Shown one piece after another: positions 1-8,422 of a stretch of 51,263 nt of DNA. Made by a program: the position numbers and the translations under genes. The stretch is from JAZDMK01 sp043800975 (lineage in GTDB: Bacteria > Bacteroidota > Bacteroidia > Bacteroidales > JAHJDW01): assembly GCA_043800975.1 (NCBI GenBank), contig JAZDMK010000305.1:1-51263 (forward strand). The letters are read 5' to 3'. The stretch's first letter is position 1, and each line of letters opens with the position of its first letter. Below the pieces are notes generated by a model. The model searched no databases and was not told where the DNA came from. It was given only the letters and a program-made list of their open reading frames with translations.

Positions 1-3000
1 CATTTACATCTTTCGCGCTGCTTCCCCACAAGAAACTACCTTTTTCGCCGGGTTCCGCAATTGCCTTTAACATGGTTGACCAGTTATAGCTGACAACAGG
101 CATCTTGTTTCCTTCAGAAGAATAAACCTTGAAGTATGAAAACGATTCCACGTCTTCGCCGTATTTATCTTTTGTGCGAATGATCAGTTTGTAGCTTCCT
201 TCGGAGTAAGAAGATAGTTTATCAAGAATCAGAACCGAATCTTTTTTAGAATCATAATTATAAGAAAACGCTTTATCTCCTTTTTCCCAGGTGTAAATAT
301 TATCTTCGTCAGCATATACATCATTGGGAAAATCGCGGATGTAATCTTCTTTTGAAATTAAATACCGATCAGGCTTATCCCAGTATTTACTGCGAAGAAG
401 GCGTGTCGGTTCTTTCAGTTTATAAATTTCAATCGTACCCATGGAGGGTTCTTTTTCTCCACCCAGATTGGTTGAAGAAATGGCCATCGGTTCAACCTTA
501 TCGGATTTGTCAATTTCGTTGGGCACCGAAACGCTTACCATCAAAGACTTGTAGCTAACTGCAACATATGTACTGGAAGAGCGAGTTTCTCCGTTGATAT
601 CCGTTACATCAGCATAAATCGTATACGTAAAAGTAGGGTCGTATTTTTTTGTGTAACGCGCATCTGGCTTGGCTTTAAATTCAATATTAAATTCTCCCTT
701 TTCATCGGTTTTGGCCGTTCCGTTTGCAATTTCCATATCGGCCTGTGCGGAATTATATCCTCTCCACCAATACCACCAGTAGGGAAGTCTTGCGTTTCGT
801 GTAACACGGTATTTCACCTGTGCACCGTCTACATTCGATCCGGCATAGGCCTTCGCATTTCCTTTTACTTTGATGGTTTCATTCAACCTGTAGCTACCTT
901 TAACTTTGTCAAAGGTCACTTCGAATTTCGGACGTTTGTATTCTTCCACCGAAAAATAAACAGAACCGTGGTGGTTGTTAATTTGCATGTTTCCATTCAA
1001 CACACCCGTTGGTGCGGTAAAGGTGCCGCTGATGGTTCCGTATTCGTTTGACGTTAATGTAACATCCGACACCTTTTGGTAATTCACATCATACAAAGTA
1101 ACTGTCGTTGAATAATTGGTTTTTATTTCTGTTTTTTCACCCTCCGTTTCCAGCACAATCCCTTTAAAATATATGGTCTGTCCCGGACGGTAAATCGAAC
1201 GATCGGTAAAAAAATTAGTGCTGACGGTTTTTACCGGCGGGTATTTATAGTTCTTGTATTGATAAAAACTGTAATCCACAAAACGATCATCACCCTTCGT
1301 AAAATCAATGTAGAAATAACGATAATCGTTTGCGGGCGGAATGTGAATCAGGCCTTTTTCATCGGAAGTATATTTTCCTTCACGAACGTGGTCATATTGG
1401 CGTGTGGTGTAATTATATTTTTCATACCAAAGGTCAGCGCCCACACCGGCTAGTGATTTCCCGGCATCCCGATCCAGTACATACATATCAATCGAGCCAT
1501 CTTCCATGGTGCGGTGAATAAAACTGATGTCGGTAATCCACGTGTTACCAAGAGCAATAGCATCGCCATTCATCGAAAAGTTTTTATTGGTAGCGGCAAG
1601 AATGATGTAAAATCCTTTTGGTAATACCGGGATTTTAATTTCTGAAGAATGCCTTTGATAATCACCATCTTCAGGAAGTTTTACGGTCCACTCCAGAGTA
1701 GCTTTTTCGTCAAGATACAATTTCACCAAATTTTCTCCATAATATTTTCCTGAGCGTTTACGCCATGTTTCCGGATCCGTACGAATGGCTCGTAATGTAA
1801 TTTCCGGAACGTTTTTGTAATTGACGAGAGATAAAAAGGGTTTGTTGGAAATATTAGCTCCTTCAAAAGCAAGGGATATTTCACGGTTTTTAATCATCGC
1901 CTGTAAATACTTACAGTTGTATGCACCGTCTGATTCAGGAAAGCGCTTTACTGCATCATCACAAATCTCCATGGCTTTTTTGTATGCCAGACGAACTGTT
2001 TCATCAGGATTTCCGGGATAATATTTTGATCCCATTGCATAATAGTAATTTGCAATTTCATAAGTAATCGATGTTGAAACCGGATTTCCGGCATATGTTT
2101 TTTCCAAATTTATTAATGCCTGCAAATACAAACTGTCCTTTTCTTCCAGGATGGATTTTGCACGCAGAAAATGCAATCGTGCTATTTCAATATCCACCAA
2201 GGCTTCCGGTGATTTATCATTCAAATGAAAACGAACCAGATCCTGATAAATTTTCAAAGCATAAAAAGGAAGTGAAAGACTGTCGCTGGTTTTAAAAGTC
2301 AATGCAGCAAACTGGCTGGCGGTGCCAAACACCGCGGGATCATCAATTTCGAAACGATCAGCAGGTTTTGTCAGGCCCGGTTCGCTGGATGCAAAAAACT
2401 GAATAGCGCGGTGTGCAACAAAGTCATACAGGGTGGGACGAAATTTGCGAGAGTCTGAATATACAGTTAAGACATCATCATAAACATTAATTGGCGTGGC
2501 TTTCAGACTGTCGGCATTTTGCAGCGAGGCCATATAGTGCCACACTACTTTTTCAACAATCTTGCGGAGATCCCATGTTTTCAAATCATCCGGAACAAAG
2601 TTCACGGTTGTTGTGCGGTTGTTGAACAGGTATCTGTTCGCCTGGTAATAGCGCCAGTATAGGTCTGCCAGAATAGAATGAAAAATCGGTTTTAGTGGAA
2701 AAAATGCAGTTTCCACTTCTTTCGAAAGAATGACAATCTCATTCGACATGTAATCTTCACCCGTATACGATTCAAACTTGAGTTTATGAATCAGTGCTTT
2801 TACAGTCTGTGAAGGATTTTTGTCCTGCTTTGCAGTAGCATAAATTTGCTCAACCACTTTTAATGCAGAATTGTAAAGACCTTTGCTGTTCATTGAGTCA
2901 ACGCGCTTCCACAACTTTTCGTATTTGTCGGGTGGTGGCACTGTGCTGTCAGCAAATGCAGGTAGGGCGATACCGCAAAATAGCAATATCGCAAGAAGGG

Positions 3001-3016
3001 TATTCCTGATGTTCAT
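1..3016 (-). CDS. Alpha-2-macroglobulin family protein, N-terminal part (cut by window edge)
   Basis: The minus-strand frame is open from an ATG at 3016 to the left edge, giving 1005 residues with no stop. It begins with a signal peptide of about 22 residues (MNIRNTLLAILLFCGIALPAFA). A helical region follows (about residues 50-340) that could hold TPR-like repeats. Beta-rich segments come next, including a clear MG2 motif near residue 605 (FFTDRSIYRPGQTIYFKG), the hallmark of bacterial alpha-2-macroglobulins. The family traps proteases or shields the cell envelope, usually in the periplasm or on the outer membrane. The thioester and complement-like domains would lie beyond the window, so it is unknown whether the thioester is present. 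There is no lipobox cysteine at the signal cleavage site. The gene is divergent from the CAP-domain gene, with 131 bp between the starts. Confidence 0.85.
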   Translation of the reverse strand, partial: MNIRNTLLAILLFCGIALPAFADSTVPPPDKYEKLWKRVDSMNSKGLYNSALKVVEQIYATAKQDKNPSQTVKALIHKLKFESYTGEDYMSNEIVILSKEVETAFFPLKPIFHSILADLYWRYYQANRYLFNNRTTTVNFVPDDLKTWDLRKIVEKVVWHYMASLQNADSLKATPINVYDDVLTVYSDSRKFRPTLYDFVAHRAIQFFASSEPGLTKPADRFEIDDPAVFGTASQFAALTFKTSDSLSLPFYALKIYQDLVRFHLNDKSPEALVDIEIARLHFLRAKSILEEKDSLYLQALINLEKTYAGNPVSTSITYEIANYYYAMGSKYYPGNPDETVRLAYKKAMEICDDAVKRFPESDGAYNCKYLQAMIKNREISLAFEGANISNKPFLSLVNYKNVPEITLRAIRTDPETWRKRSGKYYGENLVKLYLDEKATLEWTVKLPEDGDYQRHSSEIKIPVLPKGFYIILAATNKNFSMNGDAIALGNTWITDISFIHRTMEDGSIDMYVLDRDAGKSLAGVGADLWYEKYNYTTRQYDHVREGKYTSDEKGLIHIPPANDYRYFYIDFTKGDDRFVDYSFYQYKNYKYPPVKTVSTNFFTDRSIYRPGQTIYFKGIVLETEGEKTEIKTNYSTTVTLYDVNYQKVSDVTLTSNEYGTISGTFTAPTGVLNGNMQINNHHGSVYFSVEEYKRPKFEVTFDKVKGSYRLNETIKVKGNAKAYAGSNVDGAQVKYRVTRNARLPYWWYWWRGYNSAQADMEIANGTAKTDEKGEFNIEFKAKPDARYTKKYDPTFTYTIYADVTDINGETRSSSTYVAVSYKSLMVSVSVPNEIDKSDKVEPMAISSTNLGGEKEPSMGTIEIYKLKEPTRLLRSKYWDKPDRYLISKEDYIRDFPNDVYADEDNIYTWEKGDKAFSYNYDSKKDSVLILDKLSSYSEGSYKLIIRTKDKYGEDVESFSYFKVYSSEGNKMPVVSYNWSTMLKAIAEPGEKGSFLWGSSAKDVN

Positions 3017-3147
3017 GGGGACGGTTTTTTTGAAAATAGAGGACGAAAGGTATCAAATTTTATTCCACAAATGTGTTTTCTATGACTAATTTTATTTGAC
3101 ACATTTGTACTTTAATGATTCAGTTCTGTAAAAATTCCATAAATTGC

Positions 3148-3870
3148 ATGAAAAAAAAGTTGTCTTTCAAATTGAAATACTCCATTCTTGTATTTCTGAC
3201 CCTCTGTTTTTTCTCTGCGTATTCACAAAAAACGGACTCAACCCGTTATCCCTTTTCAAAATGGACGCCCGACGTACTAAAAGCCGCGTCAGTCAATCAA
3301 GACATAACATACATGACGGCCGAAGAGAAAAAAGTAATTTTTCTGATGAATCTGGCGCGTATGAATGGCAAGCTATTCTGCCAAACCTATGCACAAATGT
3401 ATTTTGATCAGCAGGATACAGTTGATTATAAAAATCGATATGTTTCAACACTGATTGACGAACTTGAAAAACTTCCCAAGCTTCCTCCTTTTAAGTGTGA
3501 TAAGGATTTGTATGAAAGCTCACACTCCCATGCAGTGGATATGGGGATCAGCGGTAAAATTGGCCACACTAATTATACAAAGCGCATGGCTGCTGCTAAT
3601 AAAAAATTTGCTACAACAGGAGAAAATTGCGATTACGGAAACAATGATGCACTGGAGATTGTAATGAGTTTGCTGATCGACGAAGATGTGTATGACTTCG
3701 GACACAGAAGAAATATTTTCGATAAAGAATATTCATATACAGCTGTCAGCATTCAGCCTCACAAGGAATTTGAATACAATTGTGTGATGGATTTTGGCGG
3801 AGGCACTGCATATGCCCATAATACAAAACCAGTAAAGAAAAAGAATTTGTTTTCCCGCAATAAAAAATAA
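3148..3870 (+). CDS. Secreted CAP-domain (SCP/PR-1-like) protein
   Basis: This 240-residue protein starts at the ATG at 3148, which gives a textbook signal peptide (MKKKLSFKLKYSILVFLTL, ending AYSQ). An in-frame start at 3115 would add a poor leader and is rejected. Residues about 60-215 fit the CAP fold. They include HSHAVDMG (His128), GEN (Glu159) and HRRNIF near residues 186-191, which correspond to the conserved His/Glu/His cavity of the SCP/PR-1 family. Bacterial CAP proteins are exported and mostly of unknown biochemical activity; some bind lipids or sterols. The C-terminus is lysine-rich with no sorting domain, so a periplasmic location is inferred. The gene is transcribed away from the alpha-2-macroglobulin gene. 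Confidence 0.8.
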   Translation: MKKKLSFKLKYSILVFLTLCFFSAYSQKTDSTRYPFSKWTPDVLKAASVNQDITYMTAEEKKVIFLMNLARMNGKLFCQTYAQMYFDQQDTVDYKNRYVSTLIDELEKLPKLPPFKCDKDLYESSHSHAVDMGISGKIGHTNYTKRMAAANKKFATTGENCDYGNNDALEIVMSLLIDEDVYDFGHRRNIFDKEYSYTAVSIQPHKEFEYNCVMDFGGGTAYAHNTKPVKKKNLFSRNKK

Positions 3871-3917
3871 GGAATATTGGTCTTAATAGATTACTCTTGT
3901 AAAATAATTCCTTTCCT

Positions 3918-4157
3918 GTGGACGAATTGTTTATTAAAATTACCCGAACCAATACCGGTCTTTTTTTGGCTGAATGTGAAACACTCAAGTTTAGTTTTAC
4001 AGCCAGTAGCATCGATGGTCTGCGTAAAGGAATCAAAGATAAAATTATTGAAAACTGCCAGGATTATAAACAGATTAACTATATAAAAATGTATCTGTCC
4101 GATCAGGATTTTTCAATGAGAGAAAGACGGCAGGATTTTTTTAGTTCGGTGAAGTAG
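3918..4157 (+). CDS. Small HicB-like protein (orphan)
   Basis: This 79-residue ORF has a GTG start (3918). It is the only usable start because an in-frame stop lies 18 nt upstream. The pattern of strand, strand (FLAECETLKFSFTASS) and then helix (IDGLRKGIKDKIIENC) resembles the partly degraded RNase H-like fold of HicB antitoxins. No HicA toxin-like ORF or DNA-binding domain is seen beside it. The family call is inferred from the fold pattern only. An overlapping ORF in another frame (3877-4086) is less protein-like. The product is probably cytoplasmic, with no signal peptide. Confidence 0.45.
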   Translation: MDELFIKITRTNTGLFLAECETLKFSFTASSIDGLRKGIKDKIIENCQDYKQINYIKMYLSDQDFSMRERRQDFFSSVK

Positions 4158-4216
4158 ACTTTTTTATCCAGGATTCTCTCATACTGCATCAAGTTATAGC
4201 CCGCTCTTCTTTTTTG

Positions 4217-4224
4217 TACTTTTG
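4217..4224 (+). promoter_or_regulatory. Candidate Bacteroidota -7 element (TACTTTTG)
   Basis: TACTTTTG matches TAnnTTTG and sits 18 nt before the ATG of the T9SS protein at 4243. No TTTG lies at the expected 19-nt distance upstream, so only the -7 half is supported. Confidence 0.4.
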
Positions 4225-4242
4225 CGTTTTCACTTCTTCACA

Positions 4243-6342
4243 ATGAAAACCATTTATTTACTTTTCTTTCTTCTGACATTTACCGGTGTTGTTGCACAGC
4301 AGCAAACCCTTGATATTTCTCCACGTCCCGCAGGAGCACTTACAGGTAGTCAGGTGATCACCATGCTCACGCCACTCAGTCTGACTATACGGGAAGACAG
4401 TATTTACGCACAAATTATCAAAGGCAATGTGCCTGATTTTTTACGCATCCTTGTGCCCGTGTACGACACAGTGAATATCAGCGGAAGCAATACCATCATA
4501 AAATATTTTGTGATTCCCGATTACATGGCGCTGGGATGTGATACAAATTATTTCTATTGCCCCATGACACCTTTACTGGCGCAGCGTGTGGCCGATTATC
4601 TCGGTTGTACTTTGCCGACACGCAAAATGGTAAACGACATTTGGACTTATGCAACAGTAAAGTTACGTCCACAGCCCATTCCGCCGAGTGGGCAAATGAT
4701 TACAGTTCCTGTGTTTGCTGCGCACAACGATTCGGTACATGCTCTGCGCGATCCGCTCATTCCAACGCACCCGCTTGGCGAACTGACCGGTGGCGATAAA
4801 AAAGATGTGATTATTTCAAACGAAATATATGGCCATCCTGCTCCCGGAAGGGTGGTGATTTATGGCTGGCATTATCTCAGCGGAACACCCATCCAGCCGC
4901 TATATTACGGGCATGAAGAAACATACGCTGATTACAGCCACGGTATTCGTATGGTACAAAATGAAATTCTTGTTAACGGCTCGTTGACTACTGTTCAGGA
5001 CGTTCTGACTTCCTCCACGTTAAACACATTGCTTAGTGATGAAGGTGCGATTGCGGTTCCGCGTTATCCTGTCACGGCGCCGGACATTCCTTTACCAAAA
5101 TCTTTTGCTGTAATCAATACAAGTAATACCAGCATTCAATTGCTCACACATCCTGATTCACGTGTTGCAAAAACAAAAATCAGCATCAGTCGCAACGGAC
5201 TTGTTTTTCCACTACCAACAAGATATACATCCTTTTCTCCTCAAATAAATTCACTATCATCTGACTCCATTTATTATCTGAAAATTGCACTGGGCGGCAC
5301 AAACGGAGGTGTAAGCATTTATTCCGAAGTGCTTGCTTCGGTTCCCGGAAGTACGCTTCATCCAATACTTATTGTGAATTCTTTTGATCGTGCAACCACG
5401 GGAAACACCCATGATTTCATTCGTCAGCACGGACAAGCTGTTTTCAATAATGGTTATGGTTTTTGTTCTGTCACGAATGAAGCCCTTACGGATTCATTGC
5501 TTCTGCTTTCATCATTTCCTGCGGCGGATTATATTTTTGGAGAAGAAAGTACTATGGACAGCACGCTAACACCTTCTGAACAAAAATTAATTGAAGTTTT
5601 TCTGAATCAAGGTGGGCGGCTGTTGGCAAGCGGTGCAGAACTTGCATGGGATCTCGACTTCAAAGGAACTGCTACCGATTCGGTGTTTTATCATTCCTTT
5701 TTAAAAGCAAAATATGTGTATGATGCACCCAACAATGTTTCATCAACCTTTTACCGTGCTTGCCCTGCAGGATTATCCATTTTTTCAGGAATCGATACGG
5801 TAAGTTTTGATAACGGAACGCAGGGAACCTACAATGTGCGTTATCCCGATGTTATTTCTCCTTTGGGTGGTGCGCAGGAATGTCTTTACTATTCAGGGTT
5901 TCCTACACAGTCTGCAGGCATACAATTCGAAGGATTTCTCCCGGCAGGAACAGCAACGATGCGTCTTGTAAATCTCGGAATACCTTTCGAAACCTTTTAT
6001 CCATCCGGCATGCGAGATACTTTGATGAGCCGCATTCTTGATTTTTTCTTTCCGAACACAACAACAACCGAAAACTTTTTTTCTAAAAACAATGTTTTGA
6101 AAACATTTCCAAATCCTTGTCACGGGCAGCTTTTCGCTGAATTGCCCCTGAAGGATCCAGCTGAAATAACTTTTTCGCTTTACAATTTACAGGGACAAAA
6201 TGTTTTTTTATATAAAACTGAAATGATGAACGTGGGAGTTGCCCGCCTGAGCATTCCGCTGAACGGACTCACTCCCGGATTGTATATTCTCCGTGCAGCC
6301 TGGAACGGAAATGAAGCGTTTTCTAAAGTTGTTATTAATTAG
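4243..6342 (+). CDS. Large T9SS-exported protein of the 'xanthan lyase'-annotated family
   Basis: This is a 699-residue protein. The ATG at 4243 starts a clean signal peptide (MKTIYLLFFLLTFTGVVAQ); a TTG 21 nt upstream is in frame but unnecessary. The N-terminal half is an unassigned beta-rich region (conserved-looking HPAPGRVVIYGWHY near residue 200). A fibronectin-III-like stretch follows (about 290-375). Then comes a Rossmann-like segment (ILIVNSFDR, FIRQHGQAV, YIFGEEST, GGRLLASGAELAWDLDF) that I recognise from Bacteroidota proteins routinely named xanthan lyase or Golvesin-like. That name is an annotation tradition; lyase activity is not supported by visible catalytic residues. The last 80 residues (FPNPCHG...GLTPGLYILRA...KVVIN) form a type A T9SS sorting domain, so surface display or release is expected. 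Confidence 0.75.
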   Translation: MKTIYLLFFLLTFTGVVAQQQTLDISPRPAGALTGSQVITMLTPLSLTIREDSIYAQIIKGNVPDFLRILVPVYDTVNISGSNTIIKYFVIPDYMALGCDTNYFYCPMTPLLAQRVADYLGCTLPTRKMVNDIWTYATVKLRPQPIPPSGQMITVPVFAAHNDSVHALRDPLIPTHPLGELTGGDKKDVIISNEIYGHPAPGRVVIYGWHYLSGTPIQPLYYGHEETYADYSHGIRMVQNEILVNGSLTTVQDVLTSSTLNTLLSDEGAIAVPRYPVTAPDIPLPKSFAVINTSNTSIQLLTHPDSRVAKTKISISRNGLVFPLPTRYTSFSPQINSLSSDSIYYLKIALGGTNGGVSIYSEVLASVPGSTLHPILIVNSFDRATTGNTHDFIRQHGQAVFNNGYGFCSVTNEALTDSLLLLSSFPAADYIFGEESTMDSTLTPSEQKLIEVFLNQGGRLLASGAELAWDLDFKGTATDSVFYHSFLKAKYVYDAPNNVSSTFYRACPAGLSIFSGIDTVSFDNGTQGTYNVRYPDVISPLGGAQECLYYSGFPTQSAGIQFEGFLPAGTATMRLVNLGIPFETFYPSGMRDTLMSRILDFFFPNTTTTENFFSKNNVLKTFPNPCHGQLFAELPLKDPAEITFSLYNLQGQNVFLYKTEMMNVGVARLSIPLNGLTPGLYILRAAWNGNEAFSKVVIN

Positions 6343-6350
6343 TTCCATAA

Positions 6351-6367
6351 CTGATAACTTAATAACT
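6351..6367 (+). repeat. Short-word intergenic repeat CTGATAACTTAATAACT, copy 1
   Basis: CTGATAACTTAATAACT lies just after the T9SS gene stop. It recurs exactly, in inverted orientation, at 22189-22205, again directly at a gene's stop codon. The flanking bases continue as degenerate AATAACTCAGTAACTCAATAACT-like words. A related CTGATAACTGATTAC string lies near 25348. Confidence 0.55.
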
Positions 6368-6404
6368 CAGTAACTCAATAACTATCTTTTTGTATTTTTA
6401 CAAA

Positions 6405-6626
6405 ATGAAAGGAACATTCTTCTGCAGCAGCTGCAACCTGAAATTCGAAACCGAAGGAAACAAGGTTGAATACCGCGATCCCATTTATGGTCCCTGTTTT
6501 AAATACACGGCCGAATGTCCGCATTGCAAAGAACAGGTGGGTGAATTCCGCGAAAAGAAAGTTGCGAAAAACACACCCGTTTCTTCCTGTCAGAGCTGTC
6601 AGCATGATTGTCCGATGAGAAGCTAG
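6405..6626 (+). CDS. Cysteine-rich zinc-ribbon-like small protein
   Basis: This 73-residue protein has its ATG at 6405; earlier in-frame codons lack an ATG. Four cysteine clusters are visible: CSSC near residues 7-10, a single Cys near 31, CPHC near 39-42, and CQSCQHDCP at the C-terminus. The spacing suggests one or two zinc-binding knuckles. There is no signal peptide, so the product is presumably cytoplasmic. I do not recognise a named family, and nucleic-acid binding is only a possibility. It sits alone between two exported-protein genes, with short-word repeat DNA on its upstream side. Confidence 0.6.
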   Translation: MKGTFFCSSCNLKFETEGNKVEYRDPIYGPCFKYTAECPHCKEQVGEFREKKVAKNTPVSSCQSCQHDCPMRS

Positions 6627-6667
6627 TTTCATATTCGATTGACGATTTTCAATTGACAATGGATGTT

Positions 6668-6675
6668 TAACTTTG
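6668..6675 (+). promoter_or_regulatory. Candidate -7 element (TAACTTTG) with weak -33
   Basis: TAACTTTG matches TAnnTTTG, 18 nt before the ATG at 6694. A TTTT (6646-6649) lies near the expected -33 position, a one-base mismatch to TTTG. Confidence 0.45.
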
Positions 6676-6693
6676 TTTATTTAATTGACTCCA

Positions 6694-7725
6694 ATGAATC
6701 ATACCTTCTGTCTTCTTAGAAAAATGCTGCCTGTGGCGTTTTTGCTATTCATTACAAATTCGATATTTGCACAAATCAAACCCGATACACTTACGCAGTC
6801 GGTGGTTACCATTCGGAACACAAGTAGTGAAACTTTTTATTACGGGCTGTGTGAAGGCGATCAGATTGTTTTTTCATTGAACGTTTTGAACGGACAAACA
6901 CTGAAGAATTTTGAATTTAATGAATACCCCGGCAAAACGATTTATGCACAGTCAAGTCCCTCCGAAATTACCTCCAAACAAATCACGATAAATCACACCG
7001 ACATTTATTATTTCTCTCTTCATCAGTCCGGATTTCTTGCCGGGAAGCGAAGTGCCAAGCTTGTGGTGGTGCGCAAACCCGCCAATGTCAAAGCAGCAAA
7101 ATTCAACACAACCGTTTATTGGAAAAGTGTAATTGATACCGTCTGGTACACCGAAGACGAACGTTATCTGGTGAAACGCGATACGCTGATTTATCCGCTG
7201 GCCGATCAGTTGATCAAGCTGGGAAAAAAAGGAAAGAAGGATAAAACCACCGTGATGTTCACTCTTCCTGCCGGTACGGATGCCTGGTCCTGGTGGATTG
7301 GCAACGGATCGGACGCCGTTAAGATTTTTACACAAGCACAAAATAACATGGCTGCTTCACAACCGATTGTCCGCAATCAGGGATTGATGACACACATAGC
7401 GCTGGGTGGTGGCGTGGCCTTCAGCACACCGCCCGGAGTGCCTCCACTACGATATGCTTTTCTGAAAGATGCTGCCAGCCAACAGAAATTTACAGAAGGC
7501 ACACTTCCGGATTCATTAATTAACCAGAGCGGAGTCATATCGTTCGGGGCCTGCAACGATTCGTTGCCGCTTACACGATACATTGCTTTGTGGAACGACA
7601 AGAAGAAAAAAACGGAAGTCTGTGTGCGCATAACGGCTGTGCGCATGTTGGAAACATGGGGAACACGGCAGATTAAGAAATATAAAATTGAAGAAAAGAG
7701 TTTGCCGTATTTGAAGAATGATTGA
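6694..7725 (+). CDS. Exported protein of unknown function
   Basis: This 343-residue protein starts at the ATG at 6694; a second ATG at 6724 would also give a signal peptide. The leader contains a hydrophobic core ending in NSIFAQ, typical of Bacteroidota Sec signals. The N-terminal 130 residues are beta-rich and may form an immunoglobulin- or jelly-roll-like domain (FSLNVLNG, FEFNEYPG). The second half includes a glycine-rich stretch (IALGGGVAF) and ends in a lysine-rich tail. There is no T9SS sorting domain and no lipobox, so a periplasmic location is inferred. I do not recognise the family. It is followed after 73 bp by the higBA operon, which has its own promoter. Confidence 0.6.
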   Translation: MNHTFCLLRKMLPVAFLLFITNSIFAQIKPDTLTQSVVTIRNTSSETFYYGLCEGDQIVFSLNVLNGQTLKNFEFNEYPGKTIYAQSSPSEITSKQITINHTDIYYFSLHQSGFLAGKRSAKLVVVRKPANVKAAKFNTTVYWKSVIDTVWYTEDERYLVKRDTLIYPLADQLIKLGKKGKKDKTTVMFTLPAGTDAWSWWIGNGSDAVKIFTQAQNNMAASQPIVRNQGLMTHIALGGGVAFSTPPGVPPLRYAFLKDAASQQKFTEGTLPDSLINQSGVISFGACNDSLPLTRYIALWNDKKKKTEVCVRITAVRMLETWGTRQIKKYKIEEKSLPYLKND

Positions 7726-7743
7726 AAAAAGTTGTCCGTATAT

Positions 7744-7774
7744 TTTGTTTTGAAAATAAAATTACTTATCTTTG
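7744..7774 (+). promoter_or_regulatory. higBA promoter: TTTG-N19-TATCTTTG
   Basis: TTTG at 7744-7747 and TATCTTTG at 7767-7774 are separated by exactly 19 nt. This matches the primary-sigma promoter consensus of Bacteroidota (TTTG, about 19 nt, TAnnTTTG). Transcription would begin near 7781, about 18 nt before the higB start. Confidence 0.7.
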
Positions 7775-7781
7775 TCGTTAG

Positions 7782-7796
7782 TATCGTAAAACGTTA
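7782..7796 (+). promoter_or_regulatory. Candidate HigA operator (imperfect palindrome)
   Basis: TATCGTAAAACGTTA is an imperfect inverted repeat with TAnCGT and ACGnTA arms around AAA. It lies at the predicted transcription start and before the higB ATG. A direct repeat CGTTAG (7776-7781 and 7792-7797) overlaps it. Both placements fit autorepression by the HigBA complex. This is inferred from position and symmetry only. Confidence 0.45.
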
Positions 7797-7798
7797 GC

Positions 7799-8080
7799 AT
7801 GATTGTTTCTTTTGGTGATAAGGATACCAGGAAAATCTGGGATGGCGAAAGGGTTAAAAGTCTGTCAACTGAAATTCAGGAATTGGCAAGACGAAAACTG
7901 AGAATGTTAAATAACTCTGCGTTTTTAACCGATTTGCAGATTCCTCCGTCTAACCGTTTGGAGAAATTAAAAGGACCTTATAAAGAATTTTATTCCATTC
8001 GGATCAACGATCAATGGAGAATTCTTTTCAAATGGAGAAACAGAAATGCTGAAAACGTTGAAATAATTGATTATCATTAA
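7799..8080 (+). CDS. higB: HigB-family toxin (RelE/ParE superfamily)
   Basis: This 93-residue protein fits the HigB mRNA-interferase toxin family. It has an N-terminal IVSFGDKDTRKIW, a helical RRKLRMLNN segment, then RLEKLKGPYKEFYSIRINDQWRILF-type strands and a C-terminal VEIIDYH. HigB toxins cleave ribosome-bound mRNA. The basic and aromatic residues of the final strands (RINDQWRI, DYH) are the expected active-site region. The gene precedes its antitoxin with a 12-nt gap, the toxin-first order typical of higBA. The full promoter and candidate operator lie directly upstream. The reading frame is intact. Confidence 0.88.
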   Translation: MIVSFGDKDTRKIWDGERVKSLSTEIQELARRKLRMLNNSAFLTDLQIPPSNRLEKLKGPYKEFYSIRINDQWRILFKWRNRNAENVEIIDYH

Positions 8081-8092
8081 ACGACTCATAAT

Positions 8093-8392
8093 ATGAAACG
8101 ATTAAAAAATATCCACCCTGGCGAAATTCTTTTGGAAGAATTTCTGCTGCCTTTAGAAATCAGCGCGTACAGGCTTTCTAAAGAAATCGGAATTCCTCAG
8201 ACCCGCATTTCTGAAATCCTGAAAGGCAACCGGCGCATCACGGCTGATACAGCCCTCAGGCTTTCCCGTTTCTTTGGAAATTCTGCAAAATTCTGGCTTG
8301 GGTTACAAGACGATTATGATATCGAAGAAGAAAACAATGCAAAAAAAAGCGAGCTGAATGCAATCAAGCAACACAAACGTAGCGCTGCATAG
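8093..8392 (+). CDS. higA: HigA-family antitoxin (HTH_XRE)
   Basis: This 99-residue protein begins with KNIHPGEILLEEFLLPLEIS, the signature opening of HigA antitoxins. A helix-turn-helix follows (AYRLSKEIGIPQTRISEIL; residues about 25-60), then ALRLSRFFGNSAKFWLGLQ. HigA neutralises HigB and represses the operon. The C-terminal tail is charged and probably flexible. It is co-transcribed with higB from the promoter at 7744-7774. The pair appears intact and so may be functional. Confidence 0.9.
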   Translation: MKRLKNIHPGEILLEEFLLPLEISAYRLSKEIGIPQTRISEILKGNRRITADTALRLSRFFGNSAKFWLGLQDDYDIEEENNAKKSELNAIKQHKRSAA

Positions 8393-8422
8393 GCTTTTTG
8401 AAAACATCTAATATCAGATAAT

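Noticed and set aside
3877..4086. 69-residue ORF overlapping the HicB-like gene
   Set aside because: It shares the region in another frame and has no protein-like pattern; the 3918 frame is better.
5160..5175. CACGTG-containing sequence TGATTCACGTGTTGCA as a parS site
   Set aside because: Only 12 of 16 positions match, and the right half-site is lost.
4243..6342. Xanthan lyase activity for the large T9SS protein
   Set aside because: The name comes from family annotation; no lyase active-site residues or polysaccharide-degradation neighbours were found.
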